In this document: piece by piece, positions 8,557 to 17,389 of the stretch | How positions within the stretch are numbered: the stretch's first letter is position 1 | How the letters are laid out: each line of letters begins with the position of its first letter | Notes under the pieces: generated by a model | What the model was told of the DNA's origin: nothing | Databases searched by the model: none | The model's input: the letters and a program-made list of their open reading frames with translations, nothing else | Made by a program: the position numbers and the translations under genes | Source of the DNA: Noviherbaspirillum_A sp047237965 | Lineage (GTDB): Bacteria; Pseudomonadota; Gammaproteobacteria; Burkholderiales; Burkholderiaceae_D | Assembly: GCF_047237965.1 (NCBI RefSeq) | Contig: NZ_JBDFLX010000002.1 | Span: 496,001 to 560,000 of the forward strand | Length of the DNA: 64,000 nt | Direction: 5' to 3'

Positions 8557-9566
8557 GCGGCCTCGCGGGCGATCTGCCCGAGCGCGGCCTGGTCGCGGCG
8601 CGCATGCCCTTGGCGCAGGAACACCGGCAGGTCGGCCATCAGGCGGGCGAAGCGCCGGTCGCGGCAGAACGGCGCGGCGCCCAGCGCCTGGCCGACCTGG
8701 GTCATCACTTCCACGGTGCAGGCATCGACCGCCAGCCGCAGGCGCATCGCCAGCGCCGCCGCATCGTCGCCGGGCCGGGCGTCGATCGCCTGCGCGCCGG
8801 CATGCAGCAGCGCCCGCGCCGCGCTCAGGCAGGCGTCGGCCGCGCCCATGTGGGCCAGCCGGTGCGCATCGGGCGTGCCGGCGGCGGCATGCAGCGTGCG
8901 CGCCAGTTCGGCGGCGGCGCCATACCAGCAGGCCGCAATGCCGGCGCCGCCGTGCCAGAAGCCGGGCCGGCGCAGGTAGGCGCCGCTGTCGCCGACGCAA
9001 TGCGCTTCCGCGCCCGAAAAGGTGAGCAAGGCGGTGCCGGTGCGCGCCATGCCGACCGCTTCCCAGCCGCTGTCGTCGATCCGGATGCCGTCCTGGCGCA
9101 GGTCCAGCGCCACCAGCCACGGCCGGCCATCGGCGTCCCAGGCGCTCAGCAGCGCATGGCTCAGGTCGGCCGCGCCGGAACACCAGGCCTTGGCGCCGTC
9201 CAGACGGACCGGCGCGCCAGCGGCGGCATGGCCGCTGACGATGGCGCGGGCGGAGGGCGCCTCGGCGCACCAGACGCCCCACAGGCTGCCGGCCGGCGCC
9301 CGGCCGCCCAGCTCGGCCAGGATGGCCAGCGCATCGGTATGGCCCTCGTACAGCTTGGCCAGCGACAGGTCCCACCCCGACACCGCCGCCAGCATGCGCC
9401 AGCGCAGCAGCGTGGCGCCGCTGCCCGGCAGGGGCAGCCGGTCCAGCCGGGCGTCGGCCAGGCGGCGCAGCATCGCGCCGGGCGTGCTGCCTTCATCCAG
9501 TTCGCGCAGGCACTGCGCCGCCATGGAGGGCGTCAGGGAGTTGTGTTGTTCCACGTTGATCGGCAC
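8538..9566 (-). CDS. Acyl-CoA dehydrogenase-like flavoprotein
   Basis: The 342-aa product has recognisable acyl-CoA dehydrogenase segments, including the middle beta-domain (LWGVWCAEAP, VRLDGAKAWCSGA) and a helical C-terminal half with AVDACTVEVMTQVGQALG. It is shorter and more divergent than catabolic family members, and no obvious YEGT-type catalytic Glu is seen. Its place at the head of an operon with a deacetylase, a methyltransferase and a glycosyltransferase suggests a biosynthetic oxidation, not fatty-acid breakdown. The start is a GTG at 9566; an ATG at 9524 is the alternative. No good ribosome-binding site marks either. Confidence 0.75.
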   Translation of the reverse strand: MPINVEQHNSLTPSMAAQCLRELDEGSTPGAMLRRLADARLDRLPLPGSGATLLRWRMLAAVSGWDLSLAKLYEGHTDALAILAELGGRAPAGSLWGVWCAEAPSARAIVSGHAAAGAPVRLDGAKAWCSGAADLSHALLSAWDADGRPWLVALDLRQDGIRIDDSGWEAVGMARTGTALLTFSGAEAHCVGDSGAYLRRPGFWHGGAGIAACWYGAAAELARTLHAAAGTPDAHRLAHMGAADACLSAARALLHAGAQAIDARPGDDAAALAMRLRLAVDACTVEVMTQVGQALGAAPFCRDRRFARLMADLPVFLRQGHARRDQAALGQIAREAAWELAL

Positions 9567-9756
9567 CGGTTATCTGATTTCTGCCGTGGAACATAGCCCT
9601 TACTGTCGAGCCGCACGGTGCGTCGGCGAACACAAAGCGGCGATTTCCGCGCCGATCTGCAACGACCATGACGAAGTCGGCGCAGCCCGGTGCCTGTGCC
9701 GCGCCCGGCGGATTTGTGCAACTTGATCTTTCACAAACGCTTCGCCGTTCGGTGAT

Positions 9757-9789
9757 CGACAATTAATTCCACACTAAAGTTGATTGTCG
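9757..9789. promoter_or_regulatory. Inverted repeat in the divergent promoter region, possible operator
   Basis: CGACAAT (9757-9763) is matched by its complement ATTGTCG (9783-9789), and the arms extend to about ten bases with one mismatch. The spacer is 19 nt. The site lies between the minus-strand acyl-CoA dehydrogenase/PIG-L operon and the plus-strand heme-binding-type gene. No regulator gene is adjacent. Confidence 0.35.
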
Positions 9790-9931
9790 GTTTCTTTTCT
9801 GCATCTTCCACCTGCCGGCATCAACGCTTCCACATGACCAGACAGGCCGCCGGCATGGCGGCGTGCCGGGTTGCGTCCGCAGAGTCCCGACTCTGCACCC
9901 ATCGTGTCAACACCTGGATCAGGAGACCAAC

Positions 9932-10627
9932 ATGAAGCCAAGAACACCGAACGCCCTGCTTGCCATCGCAATGGCAGGCATCAGCACCCTTGCCCTGGCC
10001 GACGACGGCAACGGACAGGGCAACAAGCCCTGCGGCATCCCCGATGCGACCGTGGCGCGGGTGCAGCAGCAGCTCGCCGCCGTGGCCACGCAAAACAACG
10101 GCGGCCTGTTCTCGCCCAGCCGCATGTGGTCGGCGGTGGTGGACCGCCAGGGCGTGCTGTGCTCGGTGATTCGCTTGGGAGACGCCTGGCCGGGCAGCCG
10201 CGCCATCTCCATTGCCAAGGCCAACACGGCCAACGCCTTCAGCAACGATGCGCTGGCCCTCTCCACGGCCAACCTGTATACGCCCACCCAGCCCGGCGGC
10301 TCGCTCTACGGCCTCAACAATTCCAACCCCTTCAACCCGGATTACCTGGCGCAGGGCAGCGGCATAGGACGGGTGCCGGGCGGCATCATCACCTTCGGCG
10401 GCGGCGTGCCGCTCTACCTGGATGGCAAGGTGATCGGCGGCCTGGGCCTGTCCGGCGACACCGCCTGCGCCGACCATGTGATTGCCTACCGCATGCGGCG
10501 CCTGGCCGGCCTGGACAAGGATCTGAAAGGCGTCGCCACTGACGGTACCGACAACATCATCTTCGCCAACGGCACGCCGGCCGGCTTCCAGCATCCGCAC
10601 TGCGGCGATTCGGACATCGTGCCGTAA
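9932..10627 (+). CDS. Exported heme-binding/GlcG-like protein (HbpS family)
   Basis: The 231-aa product begins with a Sec signal peptide (MKPRTPNALLAIAMAGISTLALA, cleaved after ALA). The mature part fits the GlcG/HbpS fold: VVDRQGVLCSVIRLGD, then SISIAKA-type helix residues (ISIAKANTANAFS), and the glycine-rich GGVPLYLDGKVIGGLGLSG. Members of this family bind heme or small cofactors. The ATG at 9932 follows AGGAGACC. It should be periplasmic. No heme transporter is adjacent, so the ligand is open. Confidence 0.82.
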   Translation: MKPRTPNALLAIAMAGISTLALADDGNGQGNKPCGIPDATVARVQQQLAAVATQNNGGLFSPSRMWSAVVDRQGVLCSVIRLGDAWPGSRAISIAKANTANAFSNDALALSTANLYTPTQPGGSLYGLNNSNPFNPDYLAQGSGIGRVPGGIITFGGGVPLYLDGKVIGGLGLSGDTACADHVIAYRMRRLAGLDKDLKGVATDGTDNIIFANGTPAGFQHPHCGDSDIVP

Positions 10628-10698
10628 GCGATCCGCAGACCGGCGCCGGCACGACCGCGGCTGCCGGATAGCGCAAGCATCCCGCTCAGCCCGGCCCG

Positions 10699-11124
10699 TC
10701 AGAAGCAGGGGCTGGGCCGCAGCGCGGTCACGGCGACGGCCTCCCGGTCGAAGGCATCGGTGGCGATGTCGACGAACTGGGCGGTGCTTTCTTCCACCAG
10801 GGCGGCGATGCAGGTGCCCGCCGCCGAGGTGACATTGACGATGCGCATCGCAAGCACGCCGTACCGCACCCGGTCGCCTCCGGCATTGAGGCAAAAACCC
10901 GGGTTCTCGCGCCCGGTCTGGAAGTTGTAGAGGCAACCGGTGTCGCTGAAGAAGGCAAAGGCGTCGTTCTTGACGTCGACCACGCGCTCGCCGCTGCTGC
11001 TGCCGCTCCAGAAAATGAAGGTGCGCCTGGAAGGTTCGGGTTCGTTGTCGACCGATACCGAGCCGCCGCCGCAGCCGGCGAGCGTGGCCAGGACGAGCGA
11101 TGCGAATCCAATTTTCGGTGCCAT
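10699..11124 (-). CDS. Putative lipoprotein of unknown function
   Basis: The 141-aa product has a short signal sequence ending in the lipobox LAGC, followed by a glycine/serine-rich linker. The mature domain has three or four further Cys residues (GCLYN, GFCLN, GTCIA, SPCF), which may form disulfides in the periplasm. I do not recognise the fold. It converges with the heme-binding-type gene across a gap of about 70 bp. Base composition matches the neighbours. Confidence 0.65.
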   Translation of the reverse strand: MAPKIGFASLVLATLAGCGGGSVSVDNEPEPSRRTFIFWSGSSSGERVVDVKNDAFAFFSDTGCLYNFQTGRENPGFCLNAGGDRVRYGVLAMRIVNVTSAAGTCIAALVEESTAQFVDIATDAFDREAVAVTALRPSPCF

Positions 11125-11433
11125 GCTGTCTCCCCTTATTGACGTGTGATAGGTGCTCGATCCTAAGCCCGCAGCGCAGCCGCCACGGCTTTATCTGAAC
11201 GCGGCAAGACCTGCGTCATGCAGCGGGCCTTGGCGTGCTGCAGGGCCAGCAGGTTGAGTTACCTGAAACCGCATATCGCTGCGCGGAAAGCGGATGCGGC
11301 AGCCGCACCGGTGGCGGCGACTCGCCATGCGCCGCTGCGGGCAACTGCCGCGCAGGCATTGCGCAGCCTCGCACGGCGGCCGGCGCGCCTGGGCTAAGCT
11401 TGCCTGTCACCACCACACCCGGGAGAGCTTGCA

Positions 11434-12141
11434 ATGCGCAGATCGATCGCCTGCCTGGCGCTATGCCTGCTGTGTGCGGCGCAGCCCGGCGCCGCCCGCG
11501 AGGTCGCCTACGGCAGCGTTCCGCCCAGCCGTGACGGCACCGGCAAGACCTATATGGGCCGCGAGATCGCCCAGGTGATGGGCTATCCCGGCGCCGACTG
11601 GCTGGAGCGCGGCAGCCGCGAGCGCGAGGAGCGGCCCGAACTGCTGCTGGCCGCGCTCGGACTTGCGCCCGGCATGGCGGTGGCCGATGTCGGCGCCGGC
11701 ACCGGCTATTACGCCGGCCGCATCGCCGAGCGCATCGGCGGGAACGGCCAGGTGTATGCGGTGGATGTGCAGCCGCAGATGCTGGCCCTGCTGGAAGACA
11801 GCATGCGCCGGCGCGGCGTGCGCAATGTGCAGCCGGTGCTGGGCACGGCAACCGACGCCGGCCTGCCGCCGGGCGCCATCGACCTGGCCCTGATGGTGGA
11901 CGTCTACCATGAACTGAGCCATCCCCGGGAAGTCCTGGACAGCGTGACGCGGGCGCTGAAGCCGGGCGGCAGGCTGGTCCTAGTCGAGTACCGGGCCGAG
12001 GACCAGCGGGTGCCGATCAAGCCGCTGCACAAGATGAGCGAAGCCGGCATACGGCGCGAGATCGAAGCCGGCGGACTGGTCTGGCAGCAGACCGTCACCA
12101 CCCTGCCCTGGCAGCATGTAGTCATCTTCCGCAAGCCCTGA
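11434..12141 (+). CDS. SAM-dependent methyltransferase with signal peptide
   Basis: The 235-aa protein starts with a Sec-like signal (RRSIACLALCLLCAAQPGAA). A class I methyltransferase domain follows, with motif I VADVGAGTGYYAG and post-motifs LMVDVYHELSHPREVLDS and ALKPGGRLVLVEYR. Proteins of this exported type are known from proteobacterial genomes, but their function is not established, because SAM is not expected outside the cytoplasm. A GGGAGAG precedes the ATG. It stands alone between the lipoprotein gene and the GntR gene. Confidence 0.8.
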   Translation: MRRSIACLALCLLCAAQPGAAREVAYGSVPPSRDGTGKTYMGREIAQVMGYPGADWLERGSREREERPELLLAALGLAPGMAVADVGAGTGYYAGRIAERIGGNGQVYAVDVQPQMLALLEDSMRRRGVRNVQPVLGTATDAGLPPGAIDLALMVDVYHELSHPREVLDSVTRALKPGGRLVLVEYRAEDQRVPIKPLHKMSEAGIRREIEAGGLVWQQTVTTLPWQHVVIFRKP

Positions 12142-12180
12142 ACGACCCATGCCCGGCATGCCGCCCGGCGAAAAAAATGC

Positions 12181-12209
12181 TTGCACGGTTTTAAAGTGCT
12201 TATTATTAT
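12181..12209 (+). promoter_or_regulatory. Weak sigma-70-like promoter close to the GntR start codon
   Basis: TATTAT (12204-12209) is a plausible -10 element, with TTGCAC (12181-12186) 17 bp upstream as a poor -35. The ATG follows at 12216, so a transcript from here would be leaderless or nearly so. No Shine-Dalgarno sequence precedes that ATG. Confidence 0.3.
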
Positions 12210-12215
12210 GCATTT

Positions 12216-12956
12216 ATGCCTAACGACATTTCCGTGTTCCAGAAAAGCCGCGTGCCGCTGTATTTGCAGGTGGCCAGGCTGATGCGCCACAAGATCGAAA
12301 ACGGCGACTGGCCCTATGGCGAGCAGATACCCACGCTCGACGAGCTGGAGCGGGAATACAAGGTGTCGCGCATCACGCTGCGCGGCGCGCTGGACCAGCT
12401 GGAAGCGGTGGGCATCGTCAAGCGCACCCGCGGCCTGGGCACCTTCGTCGCCAAGGACCTGTCGGAGCAGCGCTGGTTCAAGCTGGCCAGCAGCATGGAT
12501 GAGCTGGTCAGGACGGTGGCCGACCTGAAGATACGGCTGCTGCCGCTGCAGGGCGACGCCAGCCAGCCGCTGGCGCCGGCTTTCAATTTCGGCCTGGCCG
12601 GCCCGGCCTACGAGCGGCTGCGCCGGGTGCATTACCACAATGAAGAACCGTATTGCTTAATCGAGATTCATCTCGACAAGAAGATATTCGACAGCGACCC
12701 GCAAGGGTTCAGCAGCGCGCCGGTGGTGCCGCAACTGGCGGCGCGCAAGGACGTGAAGATAGCGCATGCGAAGCAGGTAATGCGCATCACGGTGTCGGAC
12801 GAGGATACCGCCGCGCATCTCGACATCGGCGTGGGCGACCCGATCGCCGATGTCTGCCGCGTCTTTCTCGACGAGCGCATGCAGATCATCTATTACGCCC
12901 ACATCCAGTATCCGGCGCAGATGATACAGATCGAGACCGACCTGCTGCGCTGCTAG
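12216..12956 (+). CDS. GntR-family regulator with UTRA domain (HutC subfamily)
   Basis: The 246-aa protein has an N-terminal winged helix (about residues 8-75; PLYLQVARLMRHKIENGDWPYGEQIPTLDE is interrupted here by no gap, and VSRITLRGALDQLE is the recognition helix). A UTRA effector-binding domain (about 95-245) follows. It lies 105 bp upstream of an ABC importer plus oxidoreductase genes on the same strand and is the likely repressor of that operon. The ligand is probably the imported compound or a product of it. The coding start lacks a ribosome-binding site. Confidence 0.9.
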   Translation: MPNDISVFQKSRVPLYLQVARLMRHKIENGDWPYGEQIPTLDELEREYKVSRITLRGALDQLEAVGIVKRTRGLGTFVAKDLSEQRWFKLASSMDELVRTVADLKIRLLPLQGDASQPLAPAFNFGLAGPAYERLRRVHYHNEEPYCLIEIHLDKKIFDSDPQGFSSAPVVPQLAARKDVKIAHAKQVMRITVSDEDTAAHLDIGVGDPIADVCRVFLDERMQIIYYAHIQYPAQMIQIETDLLRC

Positions 12957-13061
12957 ATCGCGCCGGTTCGCATCCGTCGGCAAAGTCAGCAAAGTCAGCA
13001 AAAAAGCAGAGGCGCAACAAACGAATAAGCGCCCGCCCATGATCACAATCTGGAGACAGCA

Positions 13062-13847
13062 ATGGCAAAAAGCAGTCAACGCAGGAGCCTGTTCAGCGAC
13101 TTTGGCTGGGCGCTACTGCCTTTCATCTTCCTGATCAGCTTCTGGGTGGTGCTGCGCGCATCCGGCCTGATCAACCCCACCCTGCTGCCGTCGCCGGCGG
13201 CGGTGCTGGAGGTGTTCTGGACCAACCTGACGCAGGGCGAGCTGCTGGCCAACATCCGCATGTCGGTGCAGCGCGTGGTGCTGGGCCTCTTGCTGGGCAT
13301 GCTGGTGGCGGTGCCGGTCGGCTTCCTGGTGGGCTGGTACAAGCCGGTGCGCCGCTTCGTCGATCCGCTGATCAACTTCTTCCGCGCGCTGCCGCCGATC
13401 GCATTGATCCCGCTGGTGATCGTCTATCTCGGCATCGGCGAGGTGGCCAAGATCGCCATCCTGTTCTATGCCTCCTTCTTCGCCGCGGTGATCGTGATGT
13501 ACGAGGGCATGACGCAGATCAGCCCGGTCTACATCCGCGTGGCGCGCACGCTGGGCGCGACCGACCTGGAAATCTTCACCAAGGTGATGCTGCCGATGAC
13601 GGTGCCGCACATGCTGACCGCGCTGCGGGTGGCGCTGGGCGTGGCCTGGGCCACGCTGGTGGCGTCCGAGCTGGTGGCGGCGCAGCAGGGCCTGGGCGCG
13701 ATGATCCAGAACGCCTCGGCCTTCTTCGACCTCGGCACCATTTACCTTGGCATCATCTGCATCGGTTCGCTGGCGCTGGGCATGGACCTGGCGCTGCGGA
13801 AAATTTCAAAGCGCCTGGTGGCGTGGCAAGACAAGGTGGAGGGCTGA
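13062..13847 (+). CDS. ABC transporter permease, NitT/TauT type
   Basis: The 261-aa protein has about six membrane helices and the EAA-loop region around RVARTLGATDLEIFTKVMLP, which contacts the ATPase. This matches SsuC/TauC permeases, which take up sulfonates, nitrate, pyrimidine precursors or aromatic acids. A GGAGA ribosome-binding site precedes the ATG. The ATPase gene starts 3 bp after its stop. The substrate is more likely an organic acid processed by the downstream oxidoreductase and enolase-superfamily enzymes than taurine, since no dioxygenase or sulfonatase is present. Confidence 0.9.
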   Translation: MAKSSQRRSLFSDFGWALLPFIFLISFWVVLRASGLINPTLLPSPAAVLEVFWTNLTQGELLANIRMSVQRVVLGLLLGMLVAVPVGFLVGWYKPVRRFVDPLINFFRALPPIALIPLVIVYLGIGEVAKIAILFYASFFAAVIVMYEGMTQISPVYIRVARTLGATDLEIFTKVMLPMTVPHMLTALRVALGVAWATLVASELVAAQQGLGAMIQNASAFFDLGTIYLGIICIGSLALGMDLALRKISKRLVAWQDKVEG

Positions 13848-13850
13848 ACC

Positions 13851-14672
13851 ATGCAGGAACCACAGGAGCGCATGCGCTTTCAGAATGTATCGATGCAGTT
13901 CCCCACCGACGGCGGCATGCTCGACGTGGTCAGCGACATGAGCTTTTCGATCAACCAGGGCGACTTCGTCGCGCTGGTGGGCCCGTCCGGCTGCGGCAAG
14001 ACCACGCTGATGAACATGGCCGCCGGCTTCGTCAAGCCGACCTCGGGACGCGTCACGCTGGACGGCAGTGAGATCAGCGGCCCCGGCCCGGACCGCGGCG
14101 TGATGTTCCAGGAATACGGCGTCTTCCCCTGGCTGACGGTGGAGCAGAACATCGCCTTCGGCCTGGAACTGAAGGCCAACAGCGGCAAGGTCAGCGCGGC
14201 CGAGCGGCGCGACATCGTCGAGCGCTACCTGAAGCTGATGGGCCTCTCAGACTTCAGGAAGGCCTATCCGAAAACCCTGTCCGGCGGCATGCGCCAGCGC
14301 CTGGCGCTGGCCCGGGCCTATGCGGTGCATCCCGAATTCGTGCTGATGGACGAGCCCTTCGGCGCGCTCGACGCCCAGACCCGCAGCGCGATGCACGACC
14401 TGCTGCTCGACGTGCTGCACGCCGAAGGCAAGACCGTGATGCTGATCACCCATTCGGTGGAGGAAGCGGTCTACCTGGCCAGCCGGGTGCTGGTGATCTC
14501 GGCCCGGCCGTCGCGCATCCGCGAGGTGATCGACATACCCTTTCCCTATCCGCGCCGGCGGGCCTTGCAGGAAACGCCGGAATTCAATGCGCTGCGCGCC
14601 CGCATCCACGACTCGGTGATGCTCGAATACGCCGCGCAGGAAGCCCAGTCGCGCAGCCGCGCCGCCGGCTGA
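13851..14672 (+). CDS. ABC transporter ATP-binding protein, NitT/TauT type
   Basis: The 273-aa protein has Walker A GPSGCGKTT (44-52), signature LSGGMRQR (about 143-150), Walker B VLMDEPFGALD and the switch His in LITHSVEEA. It energises the permease encoded just upstream. The length and sequence are typical of SsuB/TauB proteins. Confidence 0.93.
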   Translation: MQEPQERMRFQNVSMQFPTDGGMLDVVSDMSFSINQGDFVALVGPSGCGKTTLMNMAAGFVKPTSGRVTLDGSEISGPGPDRGVMFQEYGVFPWLTVEQNIAFGLELKANSGKVSAAERRDIVERYLKLMGLSDFRKAYPKTLSGGMRQRLALARAYAVHPEFVLMDEPFGALDAQTRSAMHDLLLDVLHAEGKTVMLITHSVEEAVYLASRVLVISARPSRIREVIDIPFPYPRRRALQETPEFNALRARIHDSVMLEYAAQEAQSRSRAAG

Positions 14673-14727
14673 TGCGCCGCCCATCGCCTTGCACCGCCTT
14701 ACCCACAACAACATCAGGAGACACGCC

Positions 14728-15717
14728 ATGAAACGCCGCACCTTCCTGCATCTGGCCGCCGGTTCCGCCCTTGCCGCCGCCCAGCCGCTTTCCTTCGCCC
14801 AGTCGACCAAGGTCAAGGTCGGCTATCTGCATACCCTGGCGGTGGACGGCCAGATGTGGCTGGCCGACTCGATGGGCCTGTGGAAGAAGGAAGGGCTGGA
14901 CATGGAGTTCATCAAGTTCCAGACCGGGCTGGAGCTGTTCCAGGCCATGAGCGGCGGCAGCATCGACGTGCTCTCCACGGGCGCGGTGCTGTCGAACTTC
15001 CCGGCGCGTGGCCAGGGCAAGGTGTTCCTGATCAACGACGTGGAATTCGCCACCGCGCAGCTGTGGGTGCATCCCGACATGGGCGTGGAAAAGATCAGCG
15101 ACCTGAAGGGCAAGAAGATTTCCACCACCACCGGCACCACCGCCCATGTGTTCCTCGACAATGCGCTGCGCGCCAATGGCGTCGACCCCAAGGAAGTGCA
15201 GCTGGTGAACCAGCGCATGCCCGACGCGGTGACGGCCTTCATTTCCAAGGCGGTGCCGGCGGTGGCGCTGTGGGTGCCCTTCAACCTCTCGGTGCGCAGC
15301 CGGGTGCCGACCGCCAAGATGCTGGTGGATGCGTCGGCCTACTATCCGAAAGCCGCCATCGTCGGCGGCTGGGCGGCGCGCAACGACTTTTATGACAAGA
15401 ACCGGGAAACCCTGGCGCGCATCGTCAAGGTCTGGGCGCAGGCCAATGACGCGATGATGCGCCAGCCCGAGCAGTCGCTCGATACGCTGCAGAAGAACTA
15501 CTACAAGGATGTGCCGCTGTCGGACCTGAAGGAACAGTACGGCGCGCAGAAGATGTTCACCTCGGCGGAATGGGCCAAGATGTATGCCGACGGCACCGTC
15601 TCCAAGTGGCTGCAGCAGGTCACCGACTTCTTCAGCGGCTTTGCCAGCATCCCCAACGCGCTGCCGGCCACCCAGTACTTCGACCCGAAAATCTACCTGG
15701 ACACGGTGAAGGCATGA
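14728..15717 (+). CDS. ABC transporter substrate-binding protein, NitT/TauT type
   Basis: The 329-aa protein begins KRRTFLHLAAGSALAAA, a twin-arginine-like export signal followed by AQS at the cleavage region. The mature protein has the SsuA/NMT1-type periplasmic binding fold (LHTLAVDGQMWLADSMGLWKKEGL, then GKKISTTTGTTAHVFL). CAGGAGA precedes the ATG at 14728. Its stop overlaps the start of the GMC oxidoreductase gene by four bases, which ties transport directly to oxidation of the compound. Confidence 0.9.
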   Translation: MKRRTFLHLAAGSALAAAQPLSFAQSTKVKVGYLHTLAVDGQMWLADSMGLWKKEGLDMEFIKFQTGLELFQAMSGGSIDVLSTGAVLSNFPARGQGKVFLINDVEFATAQLWVHPDMGVEKISDLKGKKISTTTGTTAHVFLDNALRANGVDPKEVQLVNQRMPDAVTAFISKAVPAVALWVPFNLSVRSRVPTAKMLVDASAYYPKAAIVGGWAARNDFYDKNRETLARIVKVWAQANDAMMRQPEQSLDTLQKNYYKDVPLSDLKEQYGAQKMFTSAEWAKMYADGTVSKWLQQVTDFFSGFASIPNALPATQYFDPKIYLDTVKA

Positions 15718-17375
15718 ACACGGCCAGCGGCGCGCCGGCGCGCGCCTACGACTACATCATCGTCGGCGCCGGTTCGGCCGGCTGCGTGCTGGCCAACCGG
15801 CTCTCGGCCGACCCCTCGGTGCAGGTGCTGCTGCTGGAAGCGGGCAAGCCCAACCGCAACTTCTGGCTGCACCTGCCGGTCGGCTATTTCAAGACCATCT
15901 ACGACCCGCGCTTCTCGCGCCTGTTCGACACCGAGCCCTGCGAAGGCAGCGGCAACCGCGCCATCGTCTGGCCGCGCGGCCGCGTGCTGGGCGGCTCCAG
16001 CTCCATCAACGGCCTGCTCTACATCCGCGGCCAGCATGCTGACTACGACGGCTGGGCGGCCATGGGCGCGGAAGGCTGGGACTACCGCTCGGTGCTGCCC
16101 TATTTCCGGCGCTCGGAATGCTACAGCGGCGGCGCCGGCGAATACCATGGCGGCGACGGCGAACTGGGCGTATCCGACCTGCGCAACGACCATCCCTATT
16201 GCCGCGCCTGGCTGGAAGCGGGCCAGCAGTTCGGCCTGCCCTACAACCCCGACTTCAACGGCGCCACCGAATACGGCGTCGGCGCCTACCAGCTCACGCT
16301 GAAGAACGGCTGGCGCTCCAGCGCCGCAGCCGCTTTCCTGCGGCCGGCCCAGCAGCGTCCCAATCTCACCGTCGTCACCGAGGCCCATGCCGGCCGCGTG
16401 CTGTTCGAGGGCCAGGTCGCGGTGGGGCTGGAATGGACCCATCGCGGCGCGGCGCATCGCACCCGGGCCGAACGCGAGGTGATCCTGGCAGCCGGCGCGA
16501 TCCAGTCGCCGCAGCTCTTGCAGCTCTCCGGCATCGGCCCGGCCGGGCTGCTGGGCCGGCACGGCATCGCCACCGTGGTGGACGCGCCCGAGGTCGGCGA
16601 GAACCTGAAGGACCATTACCAGGCTCGCACCATCGTGCGCCTGAAGAAGAAGCTGTCCCTGAACAACGATGTGCGCAATCCGCTGCGGCTGGCGTCGATG
16701 GGCCTGGAATGGCTGTTCCGCCGCTCCGGCCCGCTGACGGTGGGCGCGGGCCAGGTTGGCGGCTTCGCCTGCACCGAGCTTGCCCGCAATGGACGGACCG
16801 ACATGCAGTTCAACGTGATGCCGCTGTCGGTCGACAAGCCGGGCACGCCGCTGCACGACTACCCCGGCTTCACCGCCTCGGCCTGCCAGTGCCGGCCGGT
16901 GTCGCGCGGCCGGCTGCAGATACGCTCCACCGACCCGCTGGCCGCGCCGCGCATCGAGACCAACTACCTGTCCGAGCAGCTCGACCGCGACACCCTGGCC
17001 GCGGGCGTGCAGATGCTGCGCGAGATCTATGCGCAGCCGGCCTTCCGCGACCTGGTCGACGCCGAAGTGCTGCCGGGCGCGGCGGCCGCGTCGCGCGCCG
17101 ACCTGGTGCGCTTCGCCCAGCAGGCCGGCGGCACGGTGTTCCATCCGGTCGGCACCTGCCGCATGGGCAGCGACAGCCAGGCCGTGGTCGACCCGAACCT
17201 GCGGGTGCGCGGCGTGGAGCGGCTGCGGGTGATCGATGCCTCGGTCATGCCCGAGATGGTGTCGGCCAACACCAATGCGGCGGCAATCATGATCGGCGAA
17301 AAGGGCGCGGCGCTGGTGCTGGCCGACGCCGGATCGGCTACGGAAAGCCGCCAGGCCCTGGCGCAGGCTCATTGA
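15714..17375 (+). CDS. GMC-family FAD-dependent oxidoreductase (choline/alcohol dehydrogenase-like)
   Basis: The 553-aa protein has the FAD-binding start YDYIIVGAGSAGCVLANRLS, GMC signature 1 (GRVLGGSSSINGLLYIRG), signature 2 (GAIQSPQLLQLSGIGPAG) and the catalytic His region FHPVGTCRMG near the C-terminus. Such enzymes oxidise a primary or secondary alcohol to the aldehyde or ketone. The ATG overlaps the stop of the binding-protein gene (ATGA). Its substrate is probably what the ABC system imports. Choline itself is unlikely, since betaine aldehyde dehydrogenase and BetI are absent nearby. Confidence 0.9.
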   Translation: MNTASGAPARAYDYIIVGAGSAGCVLANRLSADPSVQVLLLEAGKPNRNFWLHLPVGYFKTIYDPRFSRLFDTEPCEGSGNRAIVWPRGRVLGGSSSINGLLYIRGQHADYDGWAAMGAEGWDYRSVLPYFRRSECYSGGAGEYHGGDGELGVSDLRNDHPYCRAWLEAGQQFGLPYNPDFNGATEYGVGAYQLTLKNGWRSSAAAAFLRPAQQRPNLTVVTEAHAGRVLFEGQVAVGLEWTHRGAAHRTRAEREVILAAGAIQSPQLLQLSGIGPAGLLGRHGIATVVDAPEVGENLKDHYQARTIVRLKKKLSLNNDVRNPLRLASMGLEWLFRRSGPLTVGAGQVGGFACTELARNGRTDMQFNVMPLSVDKPGTPLHDYPGFTASACQCRPVSRGRLQIRSTDPLAAPRIETNYLSEQLDRDTLAAGVQMLREIYAQPAFRDLVDAEVLPGAAAASRADLVRFAQQAGGTVFHPVGTCRMGSDSQAVVDPNLRVRGVERLRVIDASVMPEMVSANTNAAAIMIGEKGAALVLADAGSATESRQALAQAH

Positions 17376-17389
17376 AACGGGAATCGACG

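Noticed and set aside
12978..13005. Short direct repeats (AAGTCAGCA) after the GntR gene
   Set aside because: Only two to three imperfect copies in a short spacer; too little to call an operator or repeat family.
15693..17372. 559-residue open frame opposite the GMC oxidoreductase
   Set aside because: Antisense shadow with His/Gln/Arg-rich low-information sequence; the GMC motifs are on the plus strand.
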